Source: Pseudomonas sp. CBZ-4
GTDB taxonomy: Bacteria > Pseudomonadota > Gammaproteobacteria > Pseudomonadales > Pseudomonadaceae
Direction of reading: 5' to 3'
DNA length: 35,331 nt
Assembly (NCBI RefSeq): GCF_000346755.1
Contig: NZ_ANNV01000142.1
Location: 1 to 35,331, forward strand
This document shows, piece after piece, positions 1-8,038 of the stretch (position 1 is the stretch's first letter; every line of letters begins with the position of its first letter). Both the position numbers and the translations under genes were made by a program. The notes beneath the pieces are model-generated. The model was given only the letters and a program-made list of their open reading frames with translations, did not search any database and was not told where the DNA came from.

Positions 1-14
1 GCAACTGATAGACC

Positions 15-41
15 GCTATCGCAGGCAAGCCAGCTCCCACA
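15..41. repeat. REP element (GCTATCGCAGGCAAGCC type)
   Basis: A single REP half reads GCTATCGCAGGCAAGCCAGC and ends in TCCCACA. It is the inverted copy of the elements at 22148-22174 and 35294-35320. It lies just past the 3' end of the LRR-kinase gene. Its partner arm, if it exists, is outside the window. Confidence 0.85.
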
Positions 42-57
42 GTTGTAATGGGTTTTG

Positions 58-1350
58 TCAGGCCGATTTGAGCAGTGCTTCGATTTCTTCGAAGCCCGGA
101 CGCGCGAGCACATCCGGCTGGCAGCAACGCTCACGCAGCACCACCAGCTCCTCACTCACCCCCGCCTCAACCCGCTCCAGCAACTCCCCCAGCAACACCC
201 CAAACGCACGCACTTCAATCCGCTGCAACGCCCGGGTTTCCAAGGTGTCTGCGATGGCATGGAACGACGCCGCGCCAAAATCCCCGAGCAGGCAATCGCC
301 GGCCTCATTCCACAGGATGTTGTGGCCGTACAGGTCGCCATGGGTGATGCCGTGGCGGTGCAGGTGCGCGGCCACCGACGCAATGCCTCGCGCCATGCGC
401 AGGGCCACGTCCAGGCTGAACACCGTGCCCGGCGCGTAGATGTCGCGGGTGCACGACGCCAGGCTCGGCAGGGCGGCGAGGTTGCGGTAGCTGGGGGCGA
501 TCAGGTCCATCACCAGCGCCGCTTGATCATCGGGGTGACCGACGACGCGGCCTTCCACCTTGATCAGGTTGGGGTGCAGCCCGGCGGCGATGCACGCTTG
601 CATCTCATGCAGCGGCGAGCCGTCGCTGGTGATGGTGCCTTTGTAGAGTTTTACCGCGACGGAGTGCCCGGAGGGTTTCCACAGTGCCTTGTGGATCACC
701 CCCGAGGCACCTTCTCCAAGGACTTCAGCCAGTTCCAGCTCGGGCCAGGGAATGTCTGGCGTGCTGTCATCGGCAGACAGCTGCACCGCCATTTCCACCG
801 GGTTCCCCGCATACGCCAGCCAGGTCAGGCTTGGCAGCGCCAGCAGCCATTCGGGCAGGCGGGTGAAGCGGTTGGCGGCGATGCGCAGCAGTTCGAGGTT
901 ATGGCAGTTGGCCAGGCTTTCCGGCAATTGCGTCAGGTGATTGCCGGCCAGCATCAGTTTTTGCAGCAATGGCCGCGCGCCCAGTTCAACGGGCAACTGA
1001 CTGATCTGGTTGTCGGTGAGGATCAGCCAGCGCAACAGCGGCGGCAGCGCAGCGGCGGGCACGTGGGTGATCCGGTTGGCCTTGAAGCCGACCATGCTCA
1101 GTTTCGCGCACTGGCCCAGGCATTCCGGCAGCTCGGTGAAGGCGTTGTCCGAGCAGAACAGCACGCGCAGGTGCGGCAGGCGGTGCAGGTCGTCGGGCAG
1201 GCGGCTCAGGGCGTTACCGCTGAGGTTGAGGATTTCCAGGGAGTCGGCCAGCGCGAAGATTTCCTCGGGGAATTCGGTCAGCCCGCAGGACAGGTCCAGG
1301 CGCGTGATGCCGGCCAATTGGCCGGCCTTGAGTTGGGCGAGGGTATGCAT
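58..1350 (-). CDS. Leucine-rich-repeat protein kinase
   Basis: A predicted 430-aa cytoplasmic protein with no signal peptide or membrane segment. Residues about 12-183 hold roughly seven leucine-rich repeats of the LxxLxLxxNxLxxLP type, usually a protein-binding surface. Residues about 205-430 form a eukaryote-like kinase fold: Gly-rich loop GEGASGV (212-218), VAVK Lys234, a candidate alpha-C Glu249, catalytic loop HGDLYGHN (337-344) and DFG (357-359). The usual HRD is HGD, but Asp339, Asn344 and Asp357 are kept, so activity is plausible. The open frame extends upstream to 1485, inside the preceding gene. The ATG at 1350 is preferred because the repeats begin straight after it and the extension overlaps the ATPase gene. 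It follows the ZapE-like ATPase gene by 43 bases on the same strand, probably as one transcript. Substrate and ligand are unknown. Confidence 0.88.
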   Translation of the reverse strand: MHTLAQLKAGQLAGITRLDLSCGLTEFPEEIFALADSLEILNLSGNALSRLPDDLHRLPHLRVLFCSDNAFTELPECLGQCAKLSMVGFKANRITHVPAAALPPLLRWLILTDNQISQLPVELGARPLLQKLMLAGNHLTQLPESLANCHNLELLRIAANRFTRLPEWLLALPSLTWLAYAGNPVEMAVQLSADDSTPDIPWPELELAEVLGEGASGVIHKALWKPSGHSVAVKLYKGTITSDGSPLHEMQACIAAGLHPNLIKVEGRVVGHPDDQAALVMDLIAPSYRNLAALPSLASCTRDIYAPGTVFSLDVALRMARGIASVAAHLHRHGITHGDLYGHNILWNEAGDCLLGDFGAASFHAIADTLETRALQRIEVRAFGVLLGELLERVEAGVSEELVVLRERCCQPDVLARPGFEEIEALLKSA

Positions 1351-1393
1351 GGACGGCGCGATCTCTGGGCAAAGGGGGCGTAAATGGCGCTTA

Positions 1394-2473
1394 TCATAGC
1401 GGTTGCGCGCGGCTCTGTTGCAATTGCCCGAGCCGGCTTGCCGTGCGCGCAAGGTCGATGGCCTGGCCGTGCAAGGCCTGTTCAAGGGGCTGCTCGCCGA
1501 TCAGGATCAGGTGCTTGTCCCTGTCGTAAAGCACGTCCACCAGGTTGATAAAGCGCTGTTGCACGGCAATCGGGCACTCCGCCAGCGCGGGCAGGCCGTC
1601 GATGATCCAGTGGTCGAAGTCGTGGCACAGCAGCAGGTAGTCCATCACCGCCGTGAGCTGTTCGCACAGGTCGTTGAAGGTGAAGGCGATGGTGCGCCCC
1701 TGATGCCTGCGGCATTGCAACTGGCGGTTGCCGACGACCAGGGGCAGCGCCGGGCAATCCGCGGCAGGCAGGTCGAACGCTTCACGTTGGCTCGCAGTGC
1801 CCGGCCACAGGTAGTGGCCGGTGGTAAAACGCTGCGTGCTGTGGGCTTGGGGCAGGCTGCGAAAGTCCTTGGGCGCGCTGACTTCCAGCACGTCCATGCG
1901 CGCGGCGATCAGGTCGATCACCGGCTTGAAGCGTTGGTGGTACAGCGGGTTGGGCAGCAGGCCGGCGGGCGGGTAGTTGGACGTGACCAGCACCCACACG
2001 CCCCGTTGAAACAGCGCCTTGAACAGCCGGCTGATCAGCATCGCGTCGCCGATGTCGTGCACGTGGAACTCGTCGAAACACAGCACCTGGCAACCGGCCA
2101 GCAGCTCATCCAGGGTCACCGCCAGGGCATCGTCCTGTGCACGGTGCTTGAACATGCCCCGGTGCAAACGGGCAAAGAAGTCGTGGAAGTGCACGCGCTG
2201 CTTCTCGGCCATCGGCAACGCCTGGAAAAACCCGTCCAGCAACCAGCTTTTGCCGCGCCCCACCGGCCCGTGCAGGTACAGGCTGCGGGTCGGCTGGCGT
2301 GCCAGCAGGTGCCGCGATTCGCGGGCCAGGGCGCTGATGGCGCGGGTTTGCCCGGCGCTGAGGGTGTAGCCCTGTTGCGCGGCTTTTTGCGCAAAAAACC
2401 TGGTGATCGGCGAAGCGTCGTGGGGCGCGGTTTTTTTACCGAGCAAGCGACGGATCAGTGAAAGCGCGGCCAA
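1394..2473 (-). CDS. AFG1/ZapE-like P-loop ATPase
   Basis: A 359-aa protein of the AFG1/ZapE family, which includes the cell-division-associated ATPase ZapE and mitochondrial AFG1/LACE1. Walker A is GPVGRGKS (69-76). Walker B is LCFDEFHVHD (131-140), with the family-specific histidine and aspartate after DEF. A VTSNYPP sensor motif follows. It is cytoplasmic. The only workable start is TTG at 2473, since an in-frame TGA lies three codons upstream; a weak GAGTGA sequence precedes it. Pseudomonas usually carries a separate canonical zapE, so this is probably a paralogue, and its pairing with an LRR kinase gene is unlike the usual zapE setting. The family is confident; a role in division is inference. 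Confidence 0.85.
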   Translation of the reverse strand: MAALSLIRRLLGKKTAPHDASPITRFFAQKAAQQGYTLSAGQTRAISALARESRHLLARQPTRSLYLHGPVGRGKSWLLDGFFQALPMAEKQRVHFHDFFARLHRGMFKHRAQDDALAVTLDELLAGCQVLCFDEFHVHDIGDAMLISRLFKALFQRGVWVLVTSNYPPAGLLPNPLYHQRFKPVIDLIAARMDVLEVSAPKDFRSLPQAHSTQRFTTGHYLWPGTASQREAFDLPAADCPALPLVVGNRQLQCRRHQGRTIAFTFNDLCEQLTAVMDYLLLCHDFDHWIIDGLPALAECPIAVQQRFINLVDVLYDRDKHLILIGEQPLEQALHGQAIDLARTASRLGQLQQSRAQPL

Positions 2474-2661
2474 TGGGAATCACTCTGTCTACCGGTGGTC
2501 GCCTACTTTAGGGCGGCCATCGGGTTTTGACCAATACAGAAGGGCCCCTCGCGCTATCTCGAAAAAGCATGACACGCCTGCGTTGCCCTGTGAGCTGGCA
2601 GTTTCCCCCTGACTGACTAGGCTCATACACAGCAGTCACCCCTGTACAAGGATTTGGGGCA

Positions 2662-3189
2662 GTGAAGGGACGAGCAGTATTGGCAGTCATGAGCGCGATG
2701 CTCTGCAACACGGCTTATGGTGCGCAGCTTCAGGTCGAAGTGCGCATCGACGTGCAGCGGGGTTGCCAGTTGGTGGGTATCACCCGCGAGTCGGGCATCG
2801 AGCAACTTGGCGTTTTGGATTTTGGCAGCGGCCCGCGTCTGGATGACCCGGCCGGGCCCTTGAGTGCGGCCTTGATCAGCCAACGCCAGCCGCGCCTGGA
2901 GTGCAACCCCGACACGCCCTACCAGATGCGCGTTGACGGCGGCCTGCATGGCGGCACCGGCGAAGTGCGTTACCTGAGCGCCGCTGTCCCTTCGAGCAAA
3001 CCCATTCCCTACCGCATTTTTGCCGACGCCGCGCGCCGTATCCCGTTGCCGGTGAATGTGCCGCTCAGCGGTCGCGTCCCAGATTCTGGCAGCGTCGATT
3101 TGCCCCTGTACGGTCGCATTGAACCGCTCAAGGATATTCCCGCCGTCGGTCGTTATTCCGACCTGCTCAAGGTCACGGTCACATGGTGA
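2662..3189 (+). CDS. Csu-type pilin subunit 1 (SCPU domain)
   Basis: A 175-aa spore-coat-U (SCPU) domain protein, the pilin fold of archaic chaperone-usher pili. A Sec signal peptide covers about residues 1-20 (cleavage near AYG/AQ). The mature part has the conserved cysteine pair (RGCQL and LECNP), an IPYRIF segment and a C-terminal VTVTW beta-strand, the element that chaperone and subunit exchange. Start is GTG with AGGA about nine bases upstream. It is the first gene of a seven-gene operon and overlaps the next by seven bases. No promoter could be recognised in the 188 bases before it. Likely a minor or adaptor subunit. Confidence 0.88.
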   Translation: MKGRAVLAVMSAMLCNTAYGAQLQVEVRIDVQRGCQLVGITRESGIEQLGVLDFGSGPRLDDPAGPLSAALISQRQPRLECNPDTPYQMRVDGGLHGGTGEVRYLSAAVPSSKPIPYRIFADAARRIPLPVNVPLSGRVPDSGSVDLPLYGRIEPLKDIPAVGRYSDLLKVTVTW

Positions 3190-3725
3190 GTCGCGGCTTG
3201 GCCCTTGTGGCGATGGGCGGCTTGTTGCTGCTGGCGGATGACGTGCAGGCGGCGGTCAGCGGGCAGATCCACGCGCGCCTGGTGATTACCGCCAGTTGCG
3301 AGGTGAGCAAAGGCGCTGATACCACCCCCGTTACGCCGGACGGTGGCTCGGCGGTGCTGGATTTCGGCAGCCACGGGCCGACCTGGGACAACCGCCTGAC
3401 CAGCGGCGTCACCGATGGCGAGAAGGCGCCGCTGGCGGTGTCCTGCAACCCCTCGCTGGTCAGCAGCTTCACGGTGACCATCGACGGCGGCGTCAACGGT
3501 GATGGCACCACCCGGCGCCTGAGCAACGGTCGTCAGACCATTCCCTATCGTTTATCGGCCGATGCACTGGGGCGCAGTACCTACAGCATCGGCCAGCAAC
3601 GCAATTTCGTCGTGACCCGGGGCACACAAGTACCGATTCCGGTATTCGGCTCGGTGGTGGCGAATACCAGGGCCCTACCGGCCGGCATCTATACAGACAC
3701 CCTGACGGTGACTCTGGATTGGTAA
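3183..3725 (+). CDS. Csu-type pilin subunit 2 (CsuA/B-like)
   Basis: A 180-aa SCPU-domain pilin with a signal peptide of about 23 residues (VQA/AV). The mature start AVSGQIHARLVI, the conserved Cys pair (ASCEV, VSCNP), VLDFGSHGPTWDN and the C-terminal LTVTLDW recall the Acinetobacter CsuA/B major pilin. The match to the GTWNN region of that protein is from memory, not alignment. It overlaps the first pilin gene by seven bases, which suggests translational coupling. It and the next gene are the main candidates for the major shaft subunit. Confidence 0.88.
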   Translation: MVSRGLALVAMGGLLLLADDVQAAVSGQIHARLVITASCEVSKGADTTPVTPDGGSAVLDFGSHGPTWDNRLTSGVTDGEKAPLAVSCNPSLVSSFTVTIDGGVNGDGTTRRLSNGRQTIPYRLSADALGRSTYSIGQQRNFVVTRGTQVPIPVFGSVVANTRALPAGIYTDTLTVTLDW

Positions 3726-3743
3726 ACCATGAGGATAGATATC

Positions 3744-4277
3744 ATGCATGCACGTGTATCCAAGGTAGTTTTTCCATTACTGGCGCTGGCGTGGGTGTCG
3801 GGGTCACAGGCGGCCACGGTGGCCGGGACAATTGGCGCAACACTGGTGCTGACCAGCAGCTGCCAGGTCAACGGCGCGGCGGCCACCGGAGGGATGAGCT
3901 TCGGCGCATTGACCTTCGGCGCGTCCAACAGCTTGTTTACCGAGTCCTCGGGCCAGGTGCTGGGCGGCGGCGGCGGTGCGTTGTCGATTCTGTGTTCGGC
4001 GGGCACCTCGCCGACCTTGACCGTGGCCGGTGGCGCCAATGACGGCAAGTCCCCCGGCGGCACCCGCGCGTTGTTCGACGGCGTGGCCAACTACGTGCCC
4101 TACGACCTCTATACCGACAGTGGCCATTCGAACCTGGTGGCCATTGGCGGGGTCATCCCCCTCGCCGCCAGCACCGGTGTGGCCCAGGCCGTGAATATCT
4201 ACGGTAAAGCCACCGGCAAGGCGGGGCTGCCAGCCGGCACCTATACCGACACGATCAATGTGACCCTGACGTTTTAA
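3744..4277 (+). CDS. Csu-type pilin subunit 3 (SCPU domain)
   Basis: A 177-aa SCPU-domain pilin. The ATG at 3744 is preferred to the one at 3729 because AGGA sits eight bases before it and MHARVSKVVFPLLALAW then gives a clean signal peptide (cleavage near SQA/AT, about residue 23). The mature protein is rich in Gly, Ala, Ser and Thr, has the Cys pair (SSCQV, ILCSA), a VPYDLY segment and a final INVTLTF strand. It lies 18 bases after pilin 2 and five before pilin 4. The Phe-ending terminal strand and low-complexity composition fit a self-polymerising shaft pilin. Confidence 0.87.
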   Translation: MHARVSKVVFPLLALAWVSGSQAATVAGTIGATLVLTSSCQVNGAAATGGMSFGALTFGASNSLFTESSGQVLGGGGGALSILCSAGTSPTLTVAGGANDGKSPGGTRALFDGVANYVPYDLYTDSGHSNLVAIGGVIPLAASTGVAQAVNIYGKATGKAGLPAGTYTDTINVTLTF

Positions 4278-4282
4278 CGGCC

Positions 4283-4777
4283 ATGAAATGGGTGGGATGG
4301 GTGGCGCTGTGCATCGGCTGGGGCATGCCGGTGTCGCTGTTGGCCGTGACCAGCCAGTCGTTCCAGGTCAGTGCGACGATCACCCCGGGCTGCCTGGTGG
4401 CCAGCGGTGGCAGCAATTACGGCAGCCTGGCGTTCGGCAGCTATTCGGCGCTGGCGACCAGCACCGCGTCGGTGGCGCTGGCCAACTCGGTCGTCTTGCA
4501 ATGCACGCCAGGGGTGGCGTTGAGCATGACGGTCGATGGCGGTTTGTATAACAGCGGCGGGCGGCGGATGCAGCTCAACAGCGGCACGGCGAAGGTGGCG
4601 TACCAGCTGTTTCGCGATGCGGCGCTGAGCCAGAGCCTGGGTATCAGCCAGAGCGTCAGCGTGGCCTACGCCAACGCGAACAACATCACCTTGCCGATTT
4701 ACGGCCGGGTGCAGCTACCGGGCAATACGCCTGGGGGGACGTACAGCGACACGCTGCAGGTGCAGCTGACGTGGTAA
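4283..4777 (+). CDS. Csu-type pilin subunit 4 (SCPU domain)
   Basis: A 164-aa SCPU-domain pilin, the shortest of the four. It has a signal peptide of about 21 residues (LLA/VT), the conserved Cys pair (PGCLV, LQCTP), a VAYQLF segment and a C-terminal VQLTW strand. It starts five bases after the previous stop and is followed by the chaperone gene with its own AGGAG. Probably a minor or connector subunit, since the pilin gene just before the chaperone holds that role in related operons. Confidence 0.86.
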   Translation: MKWVGWVALCIGWGMPVSLLAVTSQSFQVSATITPGCLVASGGSNYGSLAFGSYSALATSTASVALANSVVLQCTPGVALSMTVDGGLYNSGGRRMQLNSGTAKVAYQLFRDAALSQSLGISQSVSVAYANANNITLPIYGRVQLPGNTPGGTYSDTLQVQLTW

Positions 4778-4803
4778 GGCGAATGGCATAAGGAGTGGGA
4801 TCT

Positions 4804-5586
4804 ATGTATGCAGCTTCCCGGCAGTGGTGGGTAGCGGGTTTGTTTGGTGTGTTGGGGGTGGCGGGGCAGGTGCAGGCGGCCAGTTCGGTGCTGATCTGGC
4901 CGATTGACCCGGTGCTGGAGGCCGATCAGCAGGCCAGTGCGTTGTGGTTGGAAAATCGCGGTACGGAGACGGCCAACCTGCAGATCCGCGTATTTGCCTG
5001 GACGCAGAGCGGGTTCGACGAGCAATACCAGAACCAGCGCGATGTGATCGGCAGCCCGCCGGTGGCGAAGATCGCGCCGGGGCAAAAGCAGTTGGTGCGC
5101 TTGACCCGCACCAAGGAAGTGCCGCCCGGCCAGGAGTTGGCGTATCGCATCATCATCGATGAGATCCCCTCTGCCGAGCCCGTCGTCACTGCGGCGGACG
5201 GCAAGACCGCGGCGGCCGTGCGTTTCCAGATGCGCTATTCGGTGCCGTTGTTCGCTTATGGCCCGGGCCTTTGGAGCAAGGTTGACGGCACCCGCGACCG
5301 TGACCCCAAGACGGCCGGCAAACCGGATCTGAGCTGGAAGAAGGTCACGACCGGCGGCCGCAACTATGTGGAAATGCACAATCAGGGGGCCGTGCATGCG
5401 CGCCTGACGGATGCCAGCTTCAAGCAGGGCGGCCAGGCGCGCCCGCTGGTGGAGGGTCTGATGGGCTATGTGTTGCCCGGGGCAACCATGCGCTGGCAGG
5501 TGCCGGACGGCTTGCCGGCAGACCAACCGTTACAACTGCGGGTCAACGGCGCCACCCAAGTGGAGAGCCTGGCGCCGGGTCGGTAG
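4804..5586 (+). CDS. Periplasmic pilus chaperone (CsuC/CupE4-like)
   Basis: A 260-aa PapD-like chaperone with two immunoglobulin-like domains. It is exported by a signal peptide of about 25 residues (VQA/AS). LWLENRG in the N-terminal domain, the QKQLVRLTR G1-strand region and AYRIIIDEIP are typical of the family. Its role is to bind pilins in the periplasm, complete their fold by donating a strand, and deliver them to the usher. ATG at 4804 has AGGAG at 4791-4795; a GTG at 4795 overlapping that site is rejected. It lies between the pilins and the usher. Confidence 0.93.
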   Translation: MYAASRQWWVAGLFGVLGVAGQVQAASSVLIWPIDPVLEADQQASALWLENRGTETANLQIRVFAWTQSGFDEQYQNQRDVIGSPPVAKIAPGQKQLVRLTRTKEVPPGQELAYRIIIDEIPSAEPVVTAADGKTAAAVRFQMRYSVPLFAYGPGLWSKVDGTRDRDPKTAGKPDLSWKKVTTGGRNYVEMHNQGAVHARLTDASFKQGGQARPLVEGLMGYVLPGATMRWQVPDGLPADQPLQLRVNGATQVESLAPGR

Positions 5587-5628
5587 AACAGGCGCGACAG
5601 GGCAGGGAATAGCCCCGGGTTTTAACGG

Positions 5629-8022
5629 ATGGAGATGTCCATTGATGGACACAAAGCCTTGGTGAGCCAGGTTTGGGCTCGTTGTCTATGGCGATCGGTG
5701 TGGGTAGTGGGCAGCGTGTCGGTCCTGGTGTTCGCACCGCTGGGCCTGGCTGCGCCGTTGCCGCCGCCGCCCAGCAGTATGGAGGCTGTCGCCGATGCAC
5801 AGTTGTTCCTGGAACTGGTGGTCAACGGGCAGGATACCGGCCGTGTGGTTGCCGTCAGCCAGCGTGCGGGTGGGCTGTTTCTGCCGGCGAGCGTGTTGCA
5901 GGAAATCGGTGTGAAACTGCCGGGCGAAGTGCCGCTCGAGGTCGATCTGGACAAGTTGGCCGGCTTGCACAGCGACTACGACAGCCAGGCCCAGCGCCTG
6001 GTGCTGACCGTGCCGGCGAGCTGGTTGCCGGAGCAGTTTATCGGCAACCGCAACAACTACCCGCGCACCCAGGCGCTGACCAGCTTTGGCGCGTTGCTCA
6101 ACTACGACGCCTACCTCAACGATACCGACGACAGCAGCACTTACCTGGGCATCTTCAACGAAGTGCGCCTGTTCGATACCTGGGGCACGCTGTCCAATAC
6201 TGGCCAATACCGCACCACCGTCGGCCGCGAGCCCCAGGACAGCACGTTCAACAACGGCTATCGGCGCTACGACACCACCTGGCGTTTCTCCGACGATGAG
6301 CGCCTGTTGACCTACGAGGCGGGCGACGTGATCAGCGGGGCCTTGCCCTGGAGCAGCTCGGTGCGCCTGGGCGGGGTGCAACTGTCCCGCGACTTCGGCG
6401 TGCGCCCGGACCTGGTGACCTACCCGTTGCCGCAGTTCGCCGGGGAAGCGGCGGTGCCGTCGTCGGTCGACCTGTTTATCAACGGCTACAAATCCAGCAG
6501 CGCCGACCTGCAGCCGGGGCCTTACACCTTGACCAACGTGCCGTTTATCAACGGTGCCGGCGAAGCGGTGGTGGTCACCACCGACGCCCTCGGGCGGCAG
6601 GTGTCCACCACGGTGCCGTTCTATGTCACCAGTTCGTTGCTGCAAAAAGGCCTGGCGGATTTTTCCCTGTCGGCCGGTAATCTGCGCCGCGACTACACCG
6701 TGCGCGACTTCGGCTACGGCCCCGGCGTGGCCAGCGGTACCTTCCGCTACGGGCTGTCGGATGCATTGACCGTGGAAAGCCATGCCGAAGCGTCCAATGA
6801 CCTGACCCTTGGCGGCGTGGGTGGCAACCTGCGCCTGGGCAACTTCGGCGTGCTCAACACCGCCGTCAGCCAAAGCCAGTTCGACGGCGGGTCGGGCCAG
6901 CAACTGAGCCTGGGTTATCAATACAGCAGCCAGCATTACAGCCTGTCCTACCAGCGGGTCGAGCGCCGTGATCAATACGCCGACCTGACCCTGATCGACA
7001 CCCCGTACGCCAGCCTCAGCAAGCGCAGCGAGCAGGTGACGCTGAGCCTGAACCTGAATGACTTTGGCAGCCTCGGCGTGGGCTATTTCGATGTGCAGGC
7101 GACGGACGATTCGCGCACTCGCCTGCTGAACCTGACGTGGAGCAAATCGCTGTGGCGCAACACGAGCTTTTACCTGTCGGCCAACCGCGAGATCGGTGAC
7201 AGCAACTGGGCCGTGCAAGGGCAATTGATCATCCCGTTCGACGCCTACGGCAGCCTCAGCCTGGGCAGTGAGCGCAGCAACAGCGGGCAGGTGCAACAGC
7301 GTGTGAATTACAGCCGCGCCGTGCCGGCCGGTGGTGGGCTGGGTTTCAACCTGGGTTATGCGAGCGGCGACGTCCCGACCTATCGCCAGGCGGACCTGAC
7401 CTGGCGCTTGCAGTCGGTGCAGTTGCAGGCCGGCGTGTATGGCACGCGCGACGCACAGACCCGCTGGGCCGACGCGGCCGGGTCGCTGGTGTGGATGGAC
7501 AAGGAGTTTTTTGTCGCCAACCAGGTCAACGATGCCTTTGTGGTGGTGAGCACCGGCGGGTTTGCCGGGGTGCCGGTGCGCTACGAGAACCAGGTGGTCG
7601 GCGAGACCGATCGCAATGGGCACTTGCTGGTGCCGTGGAGCAGCGCCTACTACCGCGCCAAGTATGAAATCGACCCGTTGAACTTCCCCACCAACGTGCA
7701 AGTGGCCAACGTTGAACAACGGGTGGCGGTGCGTCGGGGCAGTGGTTACCTGTTGGAGTTTCCGGTGCGCCGGGTGGTGGCGGCCAGTATCACGCTGGTG
7801 GATGCCCAGCATCAGGACTTGCCCCTCGGCAGCCAGGTGCGGCATGAGCAAAGCGCGGGGTTGGCGGTGGTCGGCTGGGACGGTTTGGTCTACCTGGAGA
7901 ACCTTGCGGCGCATAACACGCTGCAAGTCACCCTCAGTGGCGGGCAAAGCTGCCAGGCCACCTTCGACCTGGACATTACCCAGGCGCAGGTGCCCCTGAT
8001 CGGGCCGCTGGTGTGTCAATGA
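5629..8022 (+). CDS. Outer-membrane usher (CsuD/CupE5-like)
   Basis: A 797-aa usher, a usual length for the archaic clade. It has a signal peptide of about 40 residues ending near GLAAP. An N-terminal chaperone-binding domain follows (LFLELVVNGQDTG), then a long beta-barrel with a plug (SVDLFINGYKSSSADLQPGP, TNVPFINGAGEAVVVTTDALGR). The small C-terminal domain is closed by a cysteine pair (GGQSC, PLVCQ-end). It forms the outer-membrane pore that assembles and secretes the pilus. The exact start is uncertain: ATG at 5629 and at 5635 are in frame and neither has a strong ribosome-binding site. Next gene starts 16 bases downstream. Confidence 0.95.
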   Translation: MEMSIDGHKALVSQVWARCLWRSVWVVGSVSVLVFAPLGLAAPLPPPPSSMEAVADAQLFLELVVNGQDTGRVVAVSQRAGGLFLPASVLQEIGVKLPGEVPLEVDLDKLAGLHSDYDSQAQRLVLTVPASWLPEQFIGNRNNYPRTQALTSFGALLNYDAYLNDTDDSSTYLGIFNEVRLFDTWGTLSNTGQYRTTVGREPQDSTFNNGYRRYDTTWRFSDDERLLTYEAGDVISGALPWSSSVRLGGVQLSRDFGVRPDLVTYPLPQFAGEAAVPSSVDLFINGYKSSSADLQPGPYTLTNVPFINGAGEAVVVTTDALGRQVSTTVPFYVTSSLLQKGLADFSLSAGNLRRDYTVRDFGYGPGVASGTFRYGLSDALTVESHAEASNDLTLGGVGGNLRLGNFGVLNTAVSQSQFDGGSGQQLSLGYQYSSQHYSLSYQRVERRDQYADLTLIDTPYASLSKRSEQVTLSLNLNDFGSLGVGYFDVQATDDSRTRLLNLTWSKSLWRNTSFYLSANREIGDSNWAVQGQLIIPFDAYGSLSLGSERSNSGQVQQRVNYSRAVPAGGGLGFNLGYASGDVPTYRQADLTWRLQSVQLQAGVYGTRDAQTRWADAAGSLVWMDKEFFVANQVNDAFVVVSTGGFAGVPVRYENQVVGETDRNGHLLVPWSSAYYRAKYEIDPLNFPTNVQVANVEQRVAVRRGSGYLLEFPVRRVVAASITLVDAQHQDLPLGSQVRHEQSAGLAVVGWDGLVYLENLAAHNTLQVTLSGGQSCQATFDLDITQAQVPLIGPLVCQ

Positions 8023-8038
8023 ATTAAGGAGCGTGCGT

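Noticed and set aside
2474..2661. Promoter or PprB-type site for the pilus operon
   Set aside because: I could not find a convincing -35/-10 pair or a motif that I can defend in this interval.
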